Assembly: GCA_963691705.1 (NCBI GenBank)
Contig: OY829543.1
Location: 34,671,025 to 34,735,024 of the forward strand
Direction: 5' to 3'
Length of the DNA stretch: 64,000 nucleotides
From: Viola odorata
Lineage: Eukaryota > Streptophyta > Magnoliopsida > Malpighiales > Violaceae
The notes beneath the pieces are model-generated. The model had not been told where the DNA came from. It saw only the letters and a program-made list of their open reading frames with translations, and ran no database searches. Of the stretch, positions 11,120 through 22,694 are shown piece after piece. How positions within the stretch are numbered: position 1 is the first letter of the stretch; each line of letters opens with the position of its first letter. A program made the translations under genes and the position numbers.

Positions 11120-12004
11120 TGATAGGAGCCAACTTGGGGGATCCTTGATATTTCGGCCTAAGTGGTGACCGAGAGTTGGATCTAGCCCACTTTAAGAGAT
11201 CGGCTTGGCTGAGACGTCCAGATGTACTTGGGCGAAGTGAAGCTTGGCGGAAGACTTAGAGGAGTAATGGAAACGAAGAAGGAAATGTATTGATGAAAAG
11301 GGGAAAATACAAGTAAATGAACTTGAAGGTCACGGATAACCCTTCTAGGAGCAATTCCTAGACAACCTAGCCACAAGACTAACAAGGATCTCAACTTCAA
11401 GAGCGACCCTCCTAAGGGCAATTCCTAGGCAACCCGCTCGGCTTGAAGATGAAAGAGGAAGGTTTGAAGAACCCTATTTAGCTAAACTAGAGTGTTGGTC
11501 TTAGATTGGAGATAATCACAAAAACAAAGACAACCCTAAAATTAGTCTATCTCTTTCTTTAAATACCTAGAACTAAATACAAGTGGAAAGGACTTTCACA
11601 CCCTTGGACAAAAGGGTTGCACCGCGTGTTGTAGTTAGGCTTTCGGACGCTATGGTAAGCGTGTGGATGGGCCGAGCACTTGGGTGAGCGGGCGCGTGGC
11701 CGAGGGCGTGGGCGAGCCGAGGCGGATGTCTTCATGGGTTGGCGCAGGCGCGCCCCATGGGATGCTAGGGTTGGCGCGGGCGTTCCTCATGCCTTGGCCG
11801 ATGAACCCATGAGGTTCCGCGGCGTGGCCAAACTCAAGATCCGCGGCCTTCGAATGAGTTGCGGTGTGAGCGACGGCATGAAGGCATGTCACCCAGCCTT
11901 CATGGGCCTTCAAGTCAGCCTCCTCATCCCTTAAGACCTTCAAGAGTTGGAGCACCAAAGCCTTGCTCCTAGTGAAGTAGTGAGGAAGTGTCGTGCTCGT
12001 ATCA
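11120..12004 (-). repeat. 3' LTR of B
   Basis: It runs from TGATAGGAGCC to GTGCTCGTATCA. The pol frame continues through the first 350 bp of it on the minus strand (to 11650). Confidence 0.93.
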
Positions 12005-14106
12005 TTCCCTCCGCCTTTGAGGGGATTCAGCCTCGAATCAAGGGGGTTGTGGTTGGTAAGTTCCAAGTCATGTTGGACATCCTCATTTCCTGAAAGAAAA
12101 AGGGATAAATCAGTGACATTAAATGTAGGATGGACGTTGCCATAGGAAGAGGGTAGGTCAAGGCGATAGGCGTTGTTGTTGAACTTCTCTAGGATAAGGA
12201 AAAGGCTATCCCCGCGGGATCTTAGCTTGCCCTTGTGCTGCTGTGGGAACCTATCTTTGCACAAGTGGAGCCACATCCAATCTCCAACCTCGAAGGATTG
12301 TAGATGGCGACCGGCGTTCCTCTTTTCTACCAAACGGGTCGTGAGCTTGTCCATGCGTGCCTTGGCCTTCTCATGGAGTTTTTGGACCGTGGCGGCCTTC
12401 TTGTCACCATCTATGCTTCGGGAAAGGGCATCGGCGACGATGTTGTCCTTTCCCTTCATGTACTTGATGTGGTAGGTAAAACGTTCGAGGAACTCCATCC
12501 AAGTGGCGTGGCGCTTGTTCAATTTCCCTTGGCCTTTCAAGTAACGCAAACTGAGGTGGTCCGTGTGGACAATAAACTCGCGGGGTAAGAGGTAGTGTTC
12601 CCACACGTCTAAGGCCCTTACTAAGGCGTAGAATTCCACATCATAGGTGCAATAATTGAGTTGTGCGCCACTCAATGTCTAACTGAAATAGGCCACGGGG
12701 CGCTTATCTTGCAACAAGACCGTGCCAATTCCAATGCCGCTAGCGTCACATTGGACCTCGAAGGTCTTCTCAAAGTTGGGTAGCGCTAGGACGGGGCTAG
12801 AGGAGAGTTTGCTTTTCAAGGCAGCAAAAGCCAAGTCATGAGCTGGTCCTCCAACAAAGGGCACACTTGCCTTGGTTAGAGCATGGAGGGGGGCTGCGAT
12901 GGTGGAAAAATCCGGGACAAAGCGCCGATAGAAGCCCGCGAGGCCAAGCAAAGAGCGGACCTCGGGGACATTGGAGAGTCTCGACCACTCGGTGATTGCC
13001 TTTATCTTGGCCGGGTCAACCTTGAGGCCAAAGACACCTCCAATAAACCCAAGAAAATGTACTTCTTCCAAGAAAAAATTACATTTAGACATTTTGGCAT
13101 AGAGTTGATGAGTTCTCAAAATTAGGAAAACTTTACGCAAGTGATCCATGTGAGCATTTCTAGATAAACTATACACCAATATGTCGTCAAAGTATACAAC
13201 CACACATTTCCCTATTAGATGCCTAAAAGCATGGTTCATAAGGCGCATGAATGTGCTAGGGGCATTAGACAATCCAAACGGCATGACTAACCACTCATAC
13301 AATCCGAATTTAGTTTTAAATGCCGTTTTCCATTGATCACCCTCATGAACCCTAATTTGGTGATAACCATTAACCAAATCAATTTTAGAGAAGATTATGG
13401 CACCACTAAGCTCATCTAACATATCATCAAGTCTAGGTATGGGATGAGAATATTTTACCGTTATTTGATTAATGGAACGGCAATCCATGCACATTCTCCA
13501 TGTCCCATCCTTTTTGGGTACCAAGATGACCAGGACAGCACAAGGTGAGAGGCTTTCACGCACGAAACCCTTGTCGAGGAGGTCCTCTACTTGCGTTTGA
13601 AGTTCATGGGAGTCCTTCGGGTTGCATCTATATGCTTGCCGGTTAGGGATGGTGGAACCCGGAAGGAACTCAATGTGATGCTCAATCCCACGGATGGGGG
13701 GCAAGCCATGGGGAATATCTTCGGGAAACACATCAACAAAGTCCTGCACAAGTGAGGCAGCATCACTAGAGAGGGGGGGGGGGTTAGAGGTAGAAGAGGA
13801 TAAACAAAGATCCGTGAACCTAATTAGGAGACACGGTTTTCGCATCATCAACCCTAAACGAACATCTCTCCCTTTCGCCATACTCACAATGGCCTTACTT
13901 TTCACTCTAGAATCATGTTTGGCCTCACTAACTTGTTTTGAGATGTCAAGTTTTGTTTTTCCCCTCTTGGCAAGCTCACTTTTTTCTTGCCGGTTGTTTT
14001 CCTCATGCATATTGCACTTATTTTTCTCTTCACTCGTGGTATGCTCACTTTTTTCATACCCTAATTTTTCAACACTCTCACCACTCAATTTTTTCACTCC
14101 ACTCCA
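11650..14106 (-). pseudogene. Pol of B: RT-RNase H fused to integrase C-terminal domain
   Basis: The frame is the same as gag-protease but separated by a TAG at 14107. Counting from the Met at 14097, the RT begins around residue 125, with LVPKKDGTWRMCMDCRSIN at about 193-210 and YFDD at 302-305. RNase H follows, with a TAG at 12676 in SAYF-S-stop-TLSGAQL. RNase H ends at ADALSRS (near 12418) and continues without frame change into [11 protein letters not shown] and the integrase C-terminal stretch [12 protein letters not shown] and [18 protein letters not shown]. The HHCC finger and DDE core are missing. The end extends into the LTR. No chromodomain is visible. Confidence 0.9.
12005..12016 (-). 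other. Polypurine tract of B
   Basis: On the minus strand AGGCGGAGGGAA directly precedes the 3' LTR start TGATACGAG. It is read in frame as part of the [14 protein letters not shown] terminus. Confidence 0.8.
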
Positions 14107-16355
14107 CTAATTCTTCTTGTCTAACTTAGAGGTGATATCTAAGGTGGCGCACGCCTTCTCTAGTTTCAATTGGTCTTCGTATACTTGATGTGGGGGCAAA
14201 GGGAAGATGAGGAACTTGCGGTTATCATGAGTGAGCTTGTAGGTGTTGTAGAACCCATCGTGTAAGGTATGCCTATCAAATTGCCAAGGCCTACCAAGGA
14301 GGAGATTACTGGATTGCATCGGGGCAACATCACAATGACGTTCATCTACATAAGTGCCGATTGCGAAAGGCACAAGGACTTGGCGGGTGACTTTGATGGA
14401 GCTGCCGTCATTAAACCAGTTTAGGGTGTATGGTTGTGGGTGTCTAGTGGTGGAGAGGGCCAGAGAATGCACTAAGAGAGTGCTTGCAACGTCGGTGCAG
14501 CTGCCATTGTCCACAATAATAGATATAGTCATTCCAAGGGAAACACCGCGAGTGTGGAAGAGGTTCTCGCGTTGCTCCCGGGCCAAATCATCTTCTTTGG
14601 GGATCAAACTTAAATTACGGTGCACGACGAGGCAATTAGGGACCTCAAGATGGTCATATTCATCCGTGTCCCCCTCATCACTCGGTGTTGTATCCGGGGG
14701 ATGGTGTGGGGTATTCTCCACATCATCGTCATCACTACTTACTTCACCACTCTCACGGATCAAGATGAGTCTTCTATTAGGGCAGTCGGCTTTCATGTGG
14801 CCCTTGCCGCCACACTTGAAACATTCAATGGAACGGGATGGTGTACGTTGGTTAGGTGTGGAGTTTGTAGGTGGCCTTGTAGCATGTGGGGTTTGAGGAG
14901 GCCTCGGTGTGTAGGTGGATGGTTTATGTGTGAATGGGGGTTTGGTTGTGTCTTGTGGAGGCTTGTTTGAGGGAACCGAAGGAGTCCATGGGGGTTTTGT
15001 AGAAGTAGAAGAAGAAGTGAATGGGAATTTGGGTTCTGAGTTCACTTGCCTTTCAATTTTCAAAGCCAAGTGAAGCATATCTTCCAAATTGTCATAGGAG
15101 TGAAAGTCTAAGGTGTAGGCAATGTCCTTGCGAAGGCCTCCTAGAAACCGAGCCATTGTTGCTTCCTCGGTCTCGTTGATGTTTGCCCTCATGACACATG
15201 TGAGCATGTCATGGTAAAAGTCACTCACACTACGGTAGCCTTGAGATAGGCGTTGGAGTCGTTGGTGAAGGTCACGGTGGTAGTAAGAAGGGACAAAACA
15301 CCGGCGCATCTCAAGCTTCAAGGCCTCCCAAGTGTCAATAGGAGGTCTCCTCTCAATTGCTCTAGTAGCGCCTAGCCTTTCCCACCAATGAATGACAAAA
15401 TCTGTGAAACTAACAACCGCAAGCCGAACCTTCTTCATTTCGGTGTAGTTATAACATTTAAACACTCGTTCTACTTGGCTTTCCCAAGTAAAGTAGGCGT
15501 CCGGATCTTCTTTACCGTCGAAGGAAGGAATGGTGAGTTTGATGCTATGTAGGTTGTTATCCGGTCTATCCTCTTGGTTGCGGCGGTCTCTAGGTTCCAA
15601 ATGGTCATCGTAGTCAAATCTACGCGCACCATTGGCGTGCTCATAGAACGTGGGTTGATTGGGTAGAACAGGGTAGTTTGGTGGGTTGTGTGGCCTGTCA
15701 TGGAGTGGTAAGGCCGGTGGATGCCATGGGGGGGCACATAATCATTGACCCGGTGTAAGGGAACATTGAGGTGAGGGTTGTGTGTTGGGGGGTTCTATAT
15801 GTGGCCATGTCGCGGCTCATTAACGGTAATGGGGCGGGGGTTTGTAGAGTAGGTTGGGCGAGGATGGTAGTGATGTTCCATATTGGTGTGGTGCTGAGTG
15901 GGAGGCTTAATGGAACCTTCGTCATCGCTGTGATAGCTCCCGGCCATCACGCCCTCATTGTTGCCCACTTGGTTAGGGAAACCGTAGTACGGCCCATGTG
16001 CGGGGTTATTTGGGTGTGTAGTTTGATGGTAATGGACAGCGGGTTGTGGGGGTTTAGTCGTTTCGGGGGATTGGGCAGTAGGTAATGGTGGTGTAAGGTC
16101 CCGCGGTGGGGGGGGTGGCGGAGGCGGTGGAGGTGGTGGAGGGGGCTGGTGAGCTGCCCTAGGGGTTAGGGCTGCTATCGCATCTAGGACAGCCTTGTTG
16201 TGTTGCTGTTGTGTCACCCAATGAGTTTGCAATTCGGCCATTTGGGTGGAGAGGGTAGCCAATGTGGGATTAGGTACGGCGAGGCCATCGTGGCTGCCTA
16301 CGCGTAGGAGACCTACATTGGAGGAAGCATCGGAGTGGAGTAGATCATTGGACAT
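14107..16355 (-). pseudogene. Gag-protease of B
   Basis: It starts at ATG 16355 (MSNDLLHSDASS). A run of 14 Pro at about 16100-16146 follows. A frameshift or stop near 15750-15795 separates this N-terminal part from the capsid frame. The capsid shows IPSFDGKEDPDAYFTWE and the FVPSYYHRDLHQRLQRL stretch. A zinc knuckle CFKCGGKGHMKADC follows, then a protease with the unusual active-site context IIVDNGSCTDVAS and the LLLGRPWQFDR flap-distal motif. It ends at a TAG in the pol frame. It would build the virus-like particle and process the polyprotein. Confidence 0.88.
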
Positions 16356-17594
16356 GATGGGGTATACCTACAAAATGAACAAACGCAAGTCTTGATAAAA
16401 TGTTAGACACTCGCTCACGTGTTTGGGCGCTCGTGTGTCACACAACACTCAACTGCACTCACTAACTCACCCACTCAAACCTCCAAAAGGAACCTAAACT
16501 CAAGCCTAGCTCAAGACTCTAAGAGTTAGGAGCACACAGAGTACAAGGAAAACTAGGGTAGAATGAAAGGTAAGGAAACTCAAGTGATGTGCACGAAATG
16601 GATGCGGAGTGCACACCGAATTGATTTGGAGTAGAAAGATGTGTAGAGGTGAAGAAGAGAAAACTCAAGACGCTTAGAAAAGGTTAGCTAGAAAGGACTA
16701 CTCAAGAGGTATGTATAAGGAAACGGTGAGTGGTGTGGTGGAGGAAACCTACAATGTCTACTTGTGTGCCACTTGAGAAAAGGCAAACAGCCGTGGCTTC
16801 GAACATGTAAATCACTTCAAAAGGATAAGACATGAGTGATTCCTTGCTTTTGACTCAATTAGAGTTTTCTTTTCTTTTGCGTGAACTCGATCTCTTATAT
16901 TTTTTTGAATGAGATCAATGTTTTGAGCTCTTTTCTTTTGCCCCTTTTTTTTTTTGGAATTGAGTGCAAGGGAATCCACTTGAAAGACTTGTCTTTGCTA
17001 TTTTGTTTTTTGAAAAAAAAAATTTTGAAAGACAAGAAATTTAGCCAAGGAGAGAATTTTGCACTAAATGCCAAAAATAAATGATGTGGCAAGTCAAGAT
17101 GAGGTGTCACACGTTTAATGGATGACAAGGCAAAGATTAGTTGGCAATGGTGTGTGCTAAAATGTGCAAGTGAGGTGGCTGTTTTGAGTAAGGAGCAAGT
17201 TTAGAATACTAGGCTCACAAATGAAGTATGTGGCCGGCTGTGCATCAAGTGTTTTGGAGGACAGCTATGCTAGCAAACAAAAGTTGGACCACAATGCCAC
17301 ATGGCACACAAGACACTTGGCTCTTTTTCTTGCAATAGTATGAACAAATGAACTTGGATCATGAACAACCAGCACGTTCAAAGGGGGAAGAAGGAGAAAT
17401 GAACGTGTTAGATGTGAGCAAACACAAATATTTTCAGATTTGAAGTTTAAACAAGATCAAAATGCCAAAAACAAGAAAAAATTTGAACAAAGATTAATTT
17501 GTCCAAAATTCCGAAAATGAAACCGTAGCTTGTGGAAGGATTTCTAACCGTGAAAATGATGAAAACTTGGATGATGGCCGGTCTAGTGACCAGC
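16356..17594 (-). other. Leader of B, no gene
   Basis: This 1.2-kb untranslated leader lies between primer binding site and gag. A CTCGCTCACGTGTTTGG block near gag resembles the leaders of A, C and D. T-rich and A-rich runs occur at 16900-17040. I see no gene or RNA structure. Confidence 0.65.
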
Positions 17595-17610
17595 TGGAGC
17601 TCCGCTACCA
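17595..17610 (-). other. Primer binding site of B
   Basis: On the minus strand TGGTAGCGGAGCTCCA starts two bases after the LTR end CTATCA. Confidence 0.75.
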
Positions 17611-17612
17611 CT

Positions 17613-18485
17613 TGATAGGAGCCAACTTGGGGGATCCTTGATATTTCGGCATAAGTGGTGACCGAGAGTTGGATCTAGCCCACTTTAAGAGATCGGCTTG
17701 GCTGAGACATCCGGATGTACTTGGGCGGAGTGAAGCTTGGCGGAAGACTTAGAGGAGTAATGGAAACGAAGAAGGAAATGTATTGATGAAAAGAGGAAAA
17801 TACAAGTAAATGAACTTGAAGGTCACGGCTAACCCTTCTAGGAGCAATTCCTAGACAACCTAGCCACAAGACTAACAAGGATCTCAACTTCAAGAGCGAC
17901 CCTCCTAAGGGCAATTCATAGGCAACCCGCTCAACTTGAAGACGAAAGAGGAAGGTTTGAAGAACCCTATTTAGCTAAACTAGAGTGTTGGTCTTAGATT
18001 GGAGATAATCACAAAAACAAAGACAACCCTAAAATTAGTCTATCTCCTTCTTTAAATACCTAGAACTAAATACAAGTGGAAAGGACTTTTACACCCTTGG
18101 ACAAAGGGGTTGCACCGCGTGTTGTAGTTAGGCTTTCGGACGCTATGGTGATTGTTTGGATGGGCCGAGCACTTGGGTGAGCGGGCGCGTGGCCGAGCCG
18201 AGGCGGATGTCTTCATGGGTTGGTGTGGGCGCACCCCATGGGATGCTAGGGTTGGCGCGGGCGTTCCTCATGCCTTGGCTGATGAACCCATGAGGTTCCG
18301 CGACGTGGCCAAACTCAAGATCCGCGACCTTCGAAGGAGTTACGGTGTGAGCGATGGCATGAAGGCATGTCACCCAACCTTCATGGGCCTTCAAGTCAGC
18401 CTCCTCATCCCTTAAGGCCTTCAAGAGTTGGAGCACCAAAGCCTTGCTCCTAGTGAAGTAGCAAGGAAGTGACGTGCTCGTATCA
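17613..18485 (-). repeat. 5' LTR of B
   Basis: 873 bp, colinear with 11120-12004, with TGATAGGAGCC and GCTCGTATCA ends. It contains a duplicate of the pol terminal coding (18052-18485) because the 3' LTR is read through. Confidence 0.93.
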
Positions 18486-18490
18486 GTTGT
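18486..18490. repeat. Target-site duplication of B, right (GTTGT)
   Basis: Matches 11115-11119. Confidence 0.9.
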
Positions 18491-19103
18491 GACCACTAGT
18501 AGAGGGGCCATGGCCAAGGCTTTGTCTCGAGGAATCGAGGTCATATCTTAAGTGAGGAGGAAAAGGTGTAAGTGCTCGGCCTTGGGTTCTATCATGATTG
18601 TTTTGGACTTGTGTGCTTGTGTGGAGGACGGTTCTTCTAGAATTGGGGCTACGGCCAAGGCTTTGACCTGAATTGGAACCTAGGCCATAGCTTGAGCCAT
18701 AAGAACTTAGAGATCCTTTCTAGTCTCCATATTCACAGCCACTTGCAACATCTGGATCTTGGTATTTGCCCACACTATCAATACCATGCTCATAGTCATC
18801 GTCACCATAAGACTCATATGCTTCATTACCATGAGATTGGTAACTACTACATGTCTAAGATGAACTCCCATCACCATTGGAATGGTTGCTAGTGACACCA
18901 TAGGAACCATCATCATCAACACTAGCAGCCATCATCACCATGGTAATGGTTTCTATCATCGCCAAGGAGCCATACTCATCAACACTAGATGGTTGGTAAC
19001 CCTCATCGTAGGTTTCATATCCATCATCACCACTACATTGGTAGCTACCATCATCATCACACAATTCTTGGTCACACCATTCACTATTACAATCTTGTGA
19101 CAT
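18491..19103 (-). pseudogene. Gag of C, N-terminal part
   Basis: It starts at ATG 19103 (MSQDCNSEWCDQELCDDDGS). It codes an Asp/Ser/Gly/Tyr-rich low-complexity region with repeated DDDGSYG-like units, interrupted by stops near 18855 and again near 18720. It is cut by B at 18490 and continues at 11114. The position after primer binding site and leader identifies it as the gag N-terminus. No domain is recognised in this part. Confidence 0.6.
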
Positions 19104-19900
19104 TATGCCTGCAAAATTAACAAGCTAGATATCCATAGGTGTTAGTGGAACTCTCGTGTTTAGCTCTCTATTGAAATTGCTCTCACAAGATCTCAATTCG
19201 TAAGCTCACTATTGATCAACCCTTTCGACTTAAATAACAACCGCAAGACTCAAGAATAAGAGTACACAATTATGAGACTTAGCACAACAATTTCATCCAA
19301 GAAGGAAAAAGGAAATTTGGTTGACAAACAATGAAAAAACTGTGCTTGAAGGAGTTGTTCTTGGCCAGACCTGTAGCTTCGACATGTAAAAACAAATACA
19401 GAATGATGGCTAAAAGTCACGAAATTAATTAGGGATACTCCTAAGGCACAGAGCTACAATTTTCATGTAGGATGGAAAGGTAATTATTTGTTGGAACATA
19501 CTGTAAATAGACCAACAACACAGGCTACACTTTTCTTGGGTGAAAGTTGCGCAACTTTTTATTTTGGCCAAAACGCATAAGCATTCCACAAAATTTCCAG
19601 ACCACTCAAGAACAAAGATTGGTAAACACAAGATAAAGTTTGTTGAAACCGAATTTTAGAATTTTCTGGGCGAGTTCAAATAATTGGACAGATATGAAGA
19701 TGTTCAGGAATACCAAGAACACCAAAAATCTGGAAAAATGGTAATTCTCAAATTTGTTATTCAAATGGCTTAATTTCTTCACCAAAATCTCACCAAACTC
19801 AAGGCAATCATAAACGACACAAGATTATAGGTTTTCAACCATAGATTTCACTTCGATCATGAACGATTGCAAAAATTCAAAATCTAGAAAACCCCAAGCA
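19104..19900 (-). other. Leader of C, no gene
   Basis: This is an untranslated leader with the CTCTCGTGTTTAGCTC block shared with A, B and D. Nothing coding is seen. Confidence 0.6.
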
Positions 19901-19917
19901 AATTGGCTTCGATACCA
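19901..19917 (-). other. Primer binding site of C
   Basis: On the minus strand TGGTATCGAAGCCAATT begins two bases after the LTR terminus. Confidence 0.8.
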
Positions 19918-19919
19918 CT

Positions 19920-20755
19920 TGGTGCGATCCGGCCTTATTTTAATGAGTTGGATCGCGCCAATAGATCTAGCTTGAGTTACTTGACAAAACCCAATAAATT
20001 TCGAATAAGAAACACAAGAATCGGAGATGGATTAGAGAAGAAACGCAGCGGATTTTACAGAAGGAAGAAGAATAAAAATCTGGGAATTTAAGAGATGATT
20101 TGCAATTAATAATCCAATCAAAAATGATCAATCAATAAGCAAGCATTCAAATCAACTTATAATCAATCATCCATTCATAGGAATTCATAATATTCAATAA
20201 ACACAATAATACTAAAGTTCTATTCAATTGCAACAAGAACAAGTAATTAAAGATTGAAGGTAAAAGGAGTTTTACTTGTAATGAATCAAGGAGCCTCCAG
20301 AGCTTGATCCTTAAAAGGATATTTCAAGGTGTTTAGAGGGAGGAGTACTCTCTAACTTAAGCAATAAACACTCATGAAAGACTAAGGAAGAAAAATGAAG
20401 AAGAAAGCTATTTATACTAAGTACAAAAGGCCTTGAAAATACTCTTCTCGGAAGCTTAAAATGTCTCTAGCGATATACCGTTAGAGGATTAACGGTATGT
20501 TGCTATCCTCACTTCAGAAGATAATTTATTTCTCTTCTCCTGGCGGTATATCACCAGGTGCCCCTAGTGTCTGGCGGTATGTCGTAAGGTGCACTCTTCA
20601 TGGTTGGTCCGATCACTTTGAGGGGAAAGCTCAGCCACGCGGGTGGCCTCGGGTTGGCACGAATCTCGCCTACTTTTGGTGACTCTAGGAATATCTCTTG
20701 GCCTTGGAATGTGTGCTCATTCATTGCCAAAATTAAGCCATGTGTGATCGCATCA
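19920..20755 (-). repeat. 5' LTR of C
   Basis: 836 bp, TGGTGCGATCC to GTGATCGCATCA. It is colinear with 8681-9974 apart from the 469-bp insertion there. Confidence 0.92.
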
Positions 20756-20760
20756 CCTTA
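20756..20760. repeat. Target-site duplication of C, right (CCTTA)
   Basis: Matches 8676-8680. Confidence 0.9.
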
Positions 20761-22694
20761 AGAGACGAAACTAGTACCATGGTGGTGTGCGTGAAAACCC
20801 ATGGATATTTTACTTGTTTATGAACTACTGAGAAAAGAAATTGTTCTGAAGAAACAAATAAAAGAGGAAATGAAATGAAAGTTATGGGAGTTGTTGTGCC
20901 CAAAAAGAATAAAAGCAAAGCTTTGAAAAAATATATTGTGAGATGCATGGAAAGAAAAGAAAAAAATGACAAGGCCAAAGGCTAATGAAAGAATGATGAA
21001 GCAGAATGGTAAACCTTGTTGTGAATTTATGATGCATTGTAATTAGTTATGCTTGAACTGCTTGTGTAAATGTTTGAGAGTCAACAACTGTATATGGTAA
21101 GAGTTTAATGGCACGACTTAATAAAATGTAAAAAAATATTTTGTTCCCTTAATTGTGACTTGAATGCATAGCTAAAATCATGGCACTATTTGTATGTTGA
21201 GATGTTTAGGGTATTAATTGGTCCTTGATAGTCTAGCATGGGTTTGGTAATTGAAGTGTCTAAGTAATTCGAGTGATGAGCCTGATGATTGAAGAATATT
21301 TGAAGTTCATGATATCTTGTCTGTTTTGTTTTATTTTGAAAATGCATGAGGGCAAACATTAGAGAAGTATGGGGGATTTGATTGAATGCTTATTTCGTGT
21401 ACATTCACCATGTATTTTAATCATATTTGAGATGGTGATACTGCTAATTTGGGCATATTTCCTTCTTTTTTGCAAAAACAAGTCAAAGGAATCAATCAAG
21501 AAAGAGCCCAGAAAAGAGAGCTAAATGAACCAGTGGTGATCAAGAGCTAATTTTGCTGAATCAGGTCTCTTCCATAGGCCTAGGGAAGATTACTTCACAC
21601 TAGACTAAGGGAGATGACAACAAAAATTAACAGGCCAGCGATATGGGCCTGGGCCGCAAGGTGAGGGCTTAGCACGACAACTACCTCTCTTTGAAGAAGA
21701 TTATCATAAGGGATTATTGGTTGTAAAACATCCCAAGGGGATAAGAATAAATCAGTTTTAAATTCATCTTTGAATTATTTTATTTGGAGAAAAACAAGGA
21801 AAAAATGACTACTTAATTTTCCTTGTTTCAGCTTAGGAGTTATCTTTTTTTTTTGTACCTTTTGTTTCTAGTCTTTGGAATTTCAGTTGAAGACATTGTT
21901 CTTTTCTTCTTGCTCTCCTCGTCTTCTTCCTTGAAATGAGGAGCTTTTTATGCAATTGAATTTTTTTTTTCTATTATTATGTTGATGTCTAGCTAAATAA
22001 TTTATTCCTAGTAAAGACTTTGAGATTCATGATTCCCATTATTGTGAGATCTAATAGTTCTTAATAAAACCTGTATTTTGTATTTCTTCTCTTTCTAATT
22101 TAAAGCCAATTTTATTCTTGTTAGATTTAGACCTAATCAACTTAGATTTTTAACATGAATGAATGCAGTTATTCCTAATAACTTTGGGTCTACATTGTTA
22201 GAAAGATACAGTAAACAACTAGATTGAAATCAGCATAGGATTTTCTCTTTATGACTAGAGAAAGAGAACAATTAGGCTTAAATGAGCGAGTGGATTGTTC
22301 CCTTGGACTAAGGTTAAGTCTCTCCCTATTTTTATCAATCAACAAGTTAAATCCTATAAGTGAACCTTAGGATTGCTAGACGATTAGAGTTCTTAATAGA
22401 GAGGTTTCTTTAAGAAACTTGATATAGGAGGAGAGTAAGAAGTCAAAGTGAACCTAATTTCTATAACTTCCCTACAAAATCAGACTTGCATATTTTTGCA
22501 TTGATGATCAATATTTGTGACTGATAACTTTGAGTAGTCTTTAGTGTGAGACTTTTACATATTTTTTTAACATCAACTTCATTCCTGTCTTCAATTGAAT
22601 TTGTACTTATTTTCATTATTTTGAATTCACAAGTGGTCAACCAAAAACCATTTTTGTTACTTGTTTCTTTTTAAAATACTTGGTCATTGGAAAA
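20761..22694 (+). mobile_element. Element P, right part with probable 3' LTR
   Basis: Host sequence resumes after C with no intact ORF. At 21350-21378 a block GCATGAGGGCAAACATTAG followed by AAGTATGGGGGA resembles an Athila-like pre-LTR polypurine tract. A probable LTR starts with TGATTGAATGC at 21379 and runs to about 22690. Its right end, where pol-like sequence of another element begins, is approximate. Confidence 0.5.

Larger units (their letters stand above)
11120..18485 (-). mobile_element. Element B: LTR retrotransposon lacking the integrase core
   Basis: It is a complete 7.4-kb structure: LTRs of 885 and 873 bp, TSD GTTGT, primer binding site, gag-protease, RT-RNase H and polypurine tract. 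It sits in gag of C. LTR divergence is roughly 4% by eye. The integrase zinc finger and catalytic core are absent although reading frame is kept across the joint, so its insertion probably used integrase supplied in trans. Confidence 0.93.
8681..20755 (-). mobile_element. Element C: gag-only LTR retrotransposon, split by B
   Basis: LTR ends TGATGCGATC and GATCGCATCA are inverted repeats, the TSD is CCTTA, and the primer binding site is TGGTATCGAAGCC at 19917 on the minus strand. Without B the internal region is only about 2.6 kb. It holds a leader, a gag remnant and the last codons of a pol terminus, with no RT, RNase H or integrase. C is best read as a non-autonomous element that depended on a related helper such as A or B. 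Confidence 0.9.

Noticed and set aside
11680..11934. Plus-strand ORF of 84 codons, also at 18152-18415
   Set aside because: It lies inside both LTRs of B on the strand opposite the pol continuation, so it is a shadow of GC-rich coding sequence.
13694..14110. Plus-strand ORF of 138 codons
   Set aside because: It is antisense to the charged linker of B pol, its leucine/serine-rich translation is the complement of a Lys/Glu-rich stretch, and it has no promoter.
11120..18544. Tandem elements sharing an LTR, suggested by two copies of the pol C-terminus
   Set aside because: The TSD GTTGT shows that the LTR itself is about 880 bp and includes the pol terminal coding, so a single element explains it.
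18692..18892. His-rich plus-strand ORF
   Set aside because: It is the complement of an Asp/Gly/Tyr-rich gag N-terminus of C.
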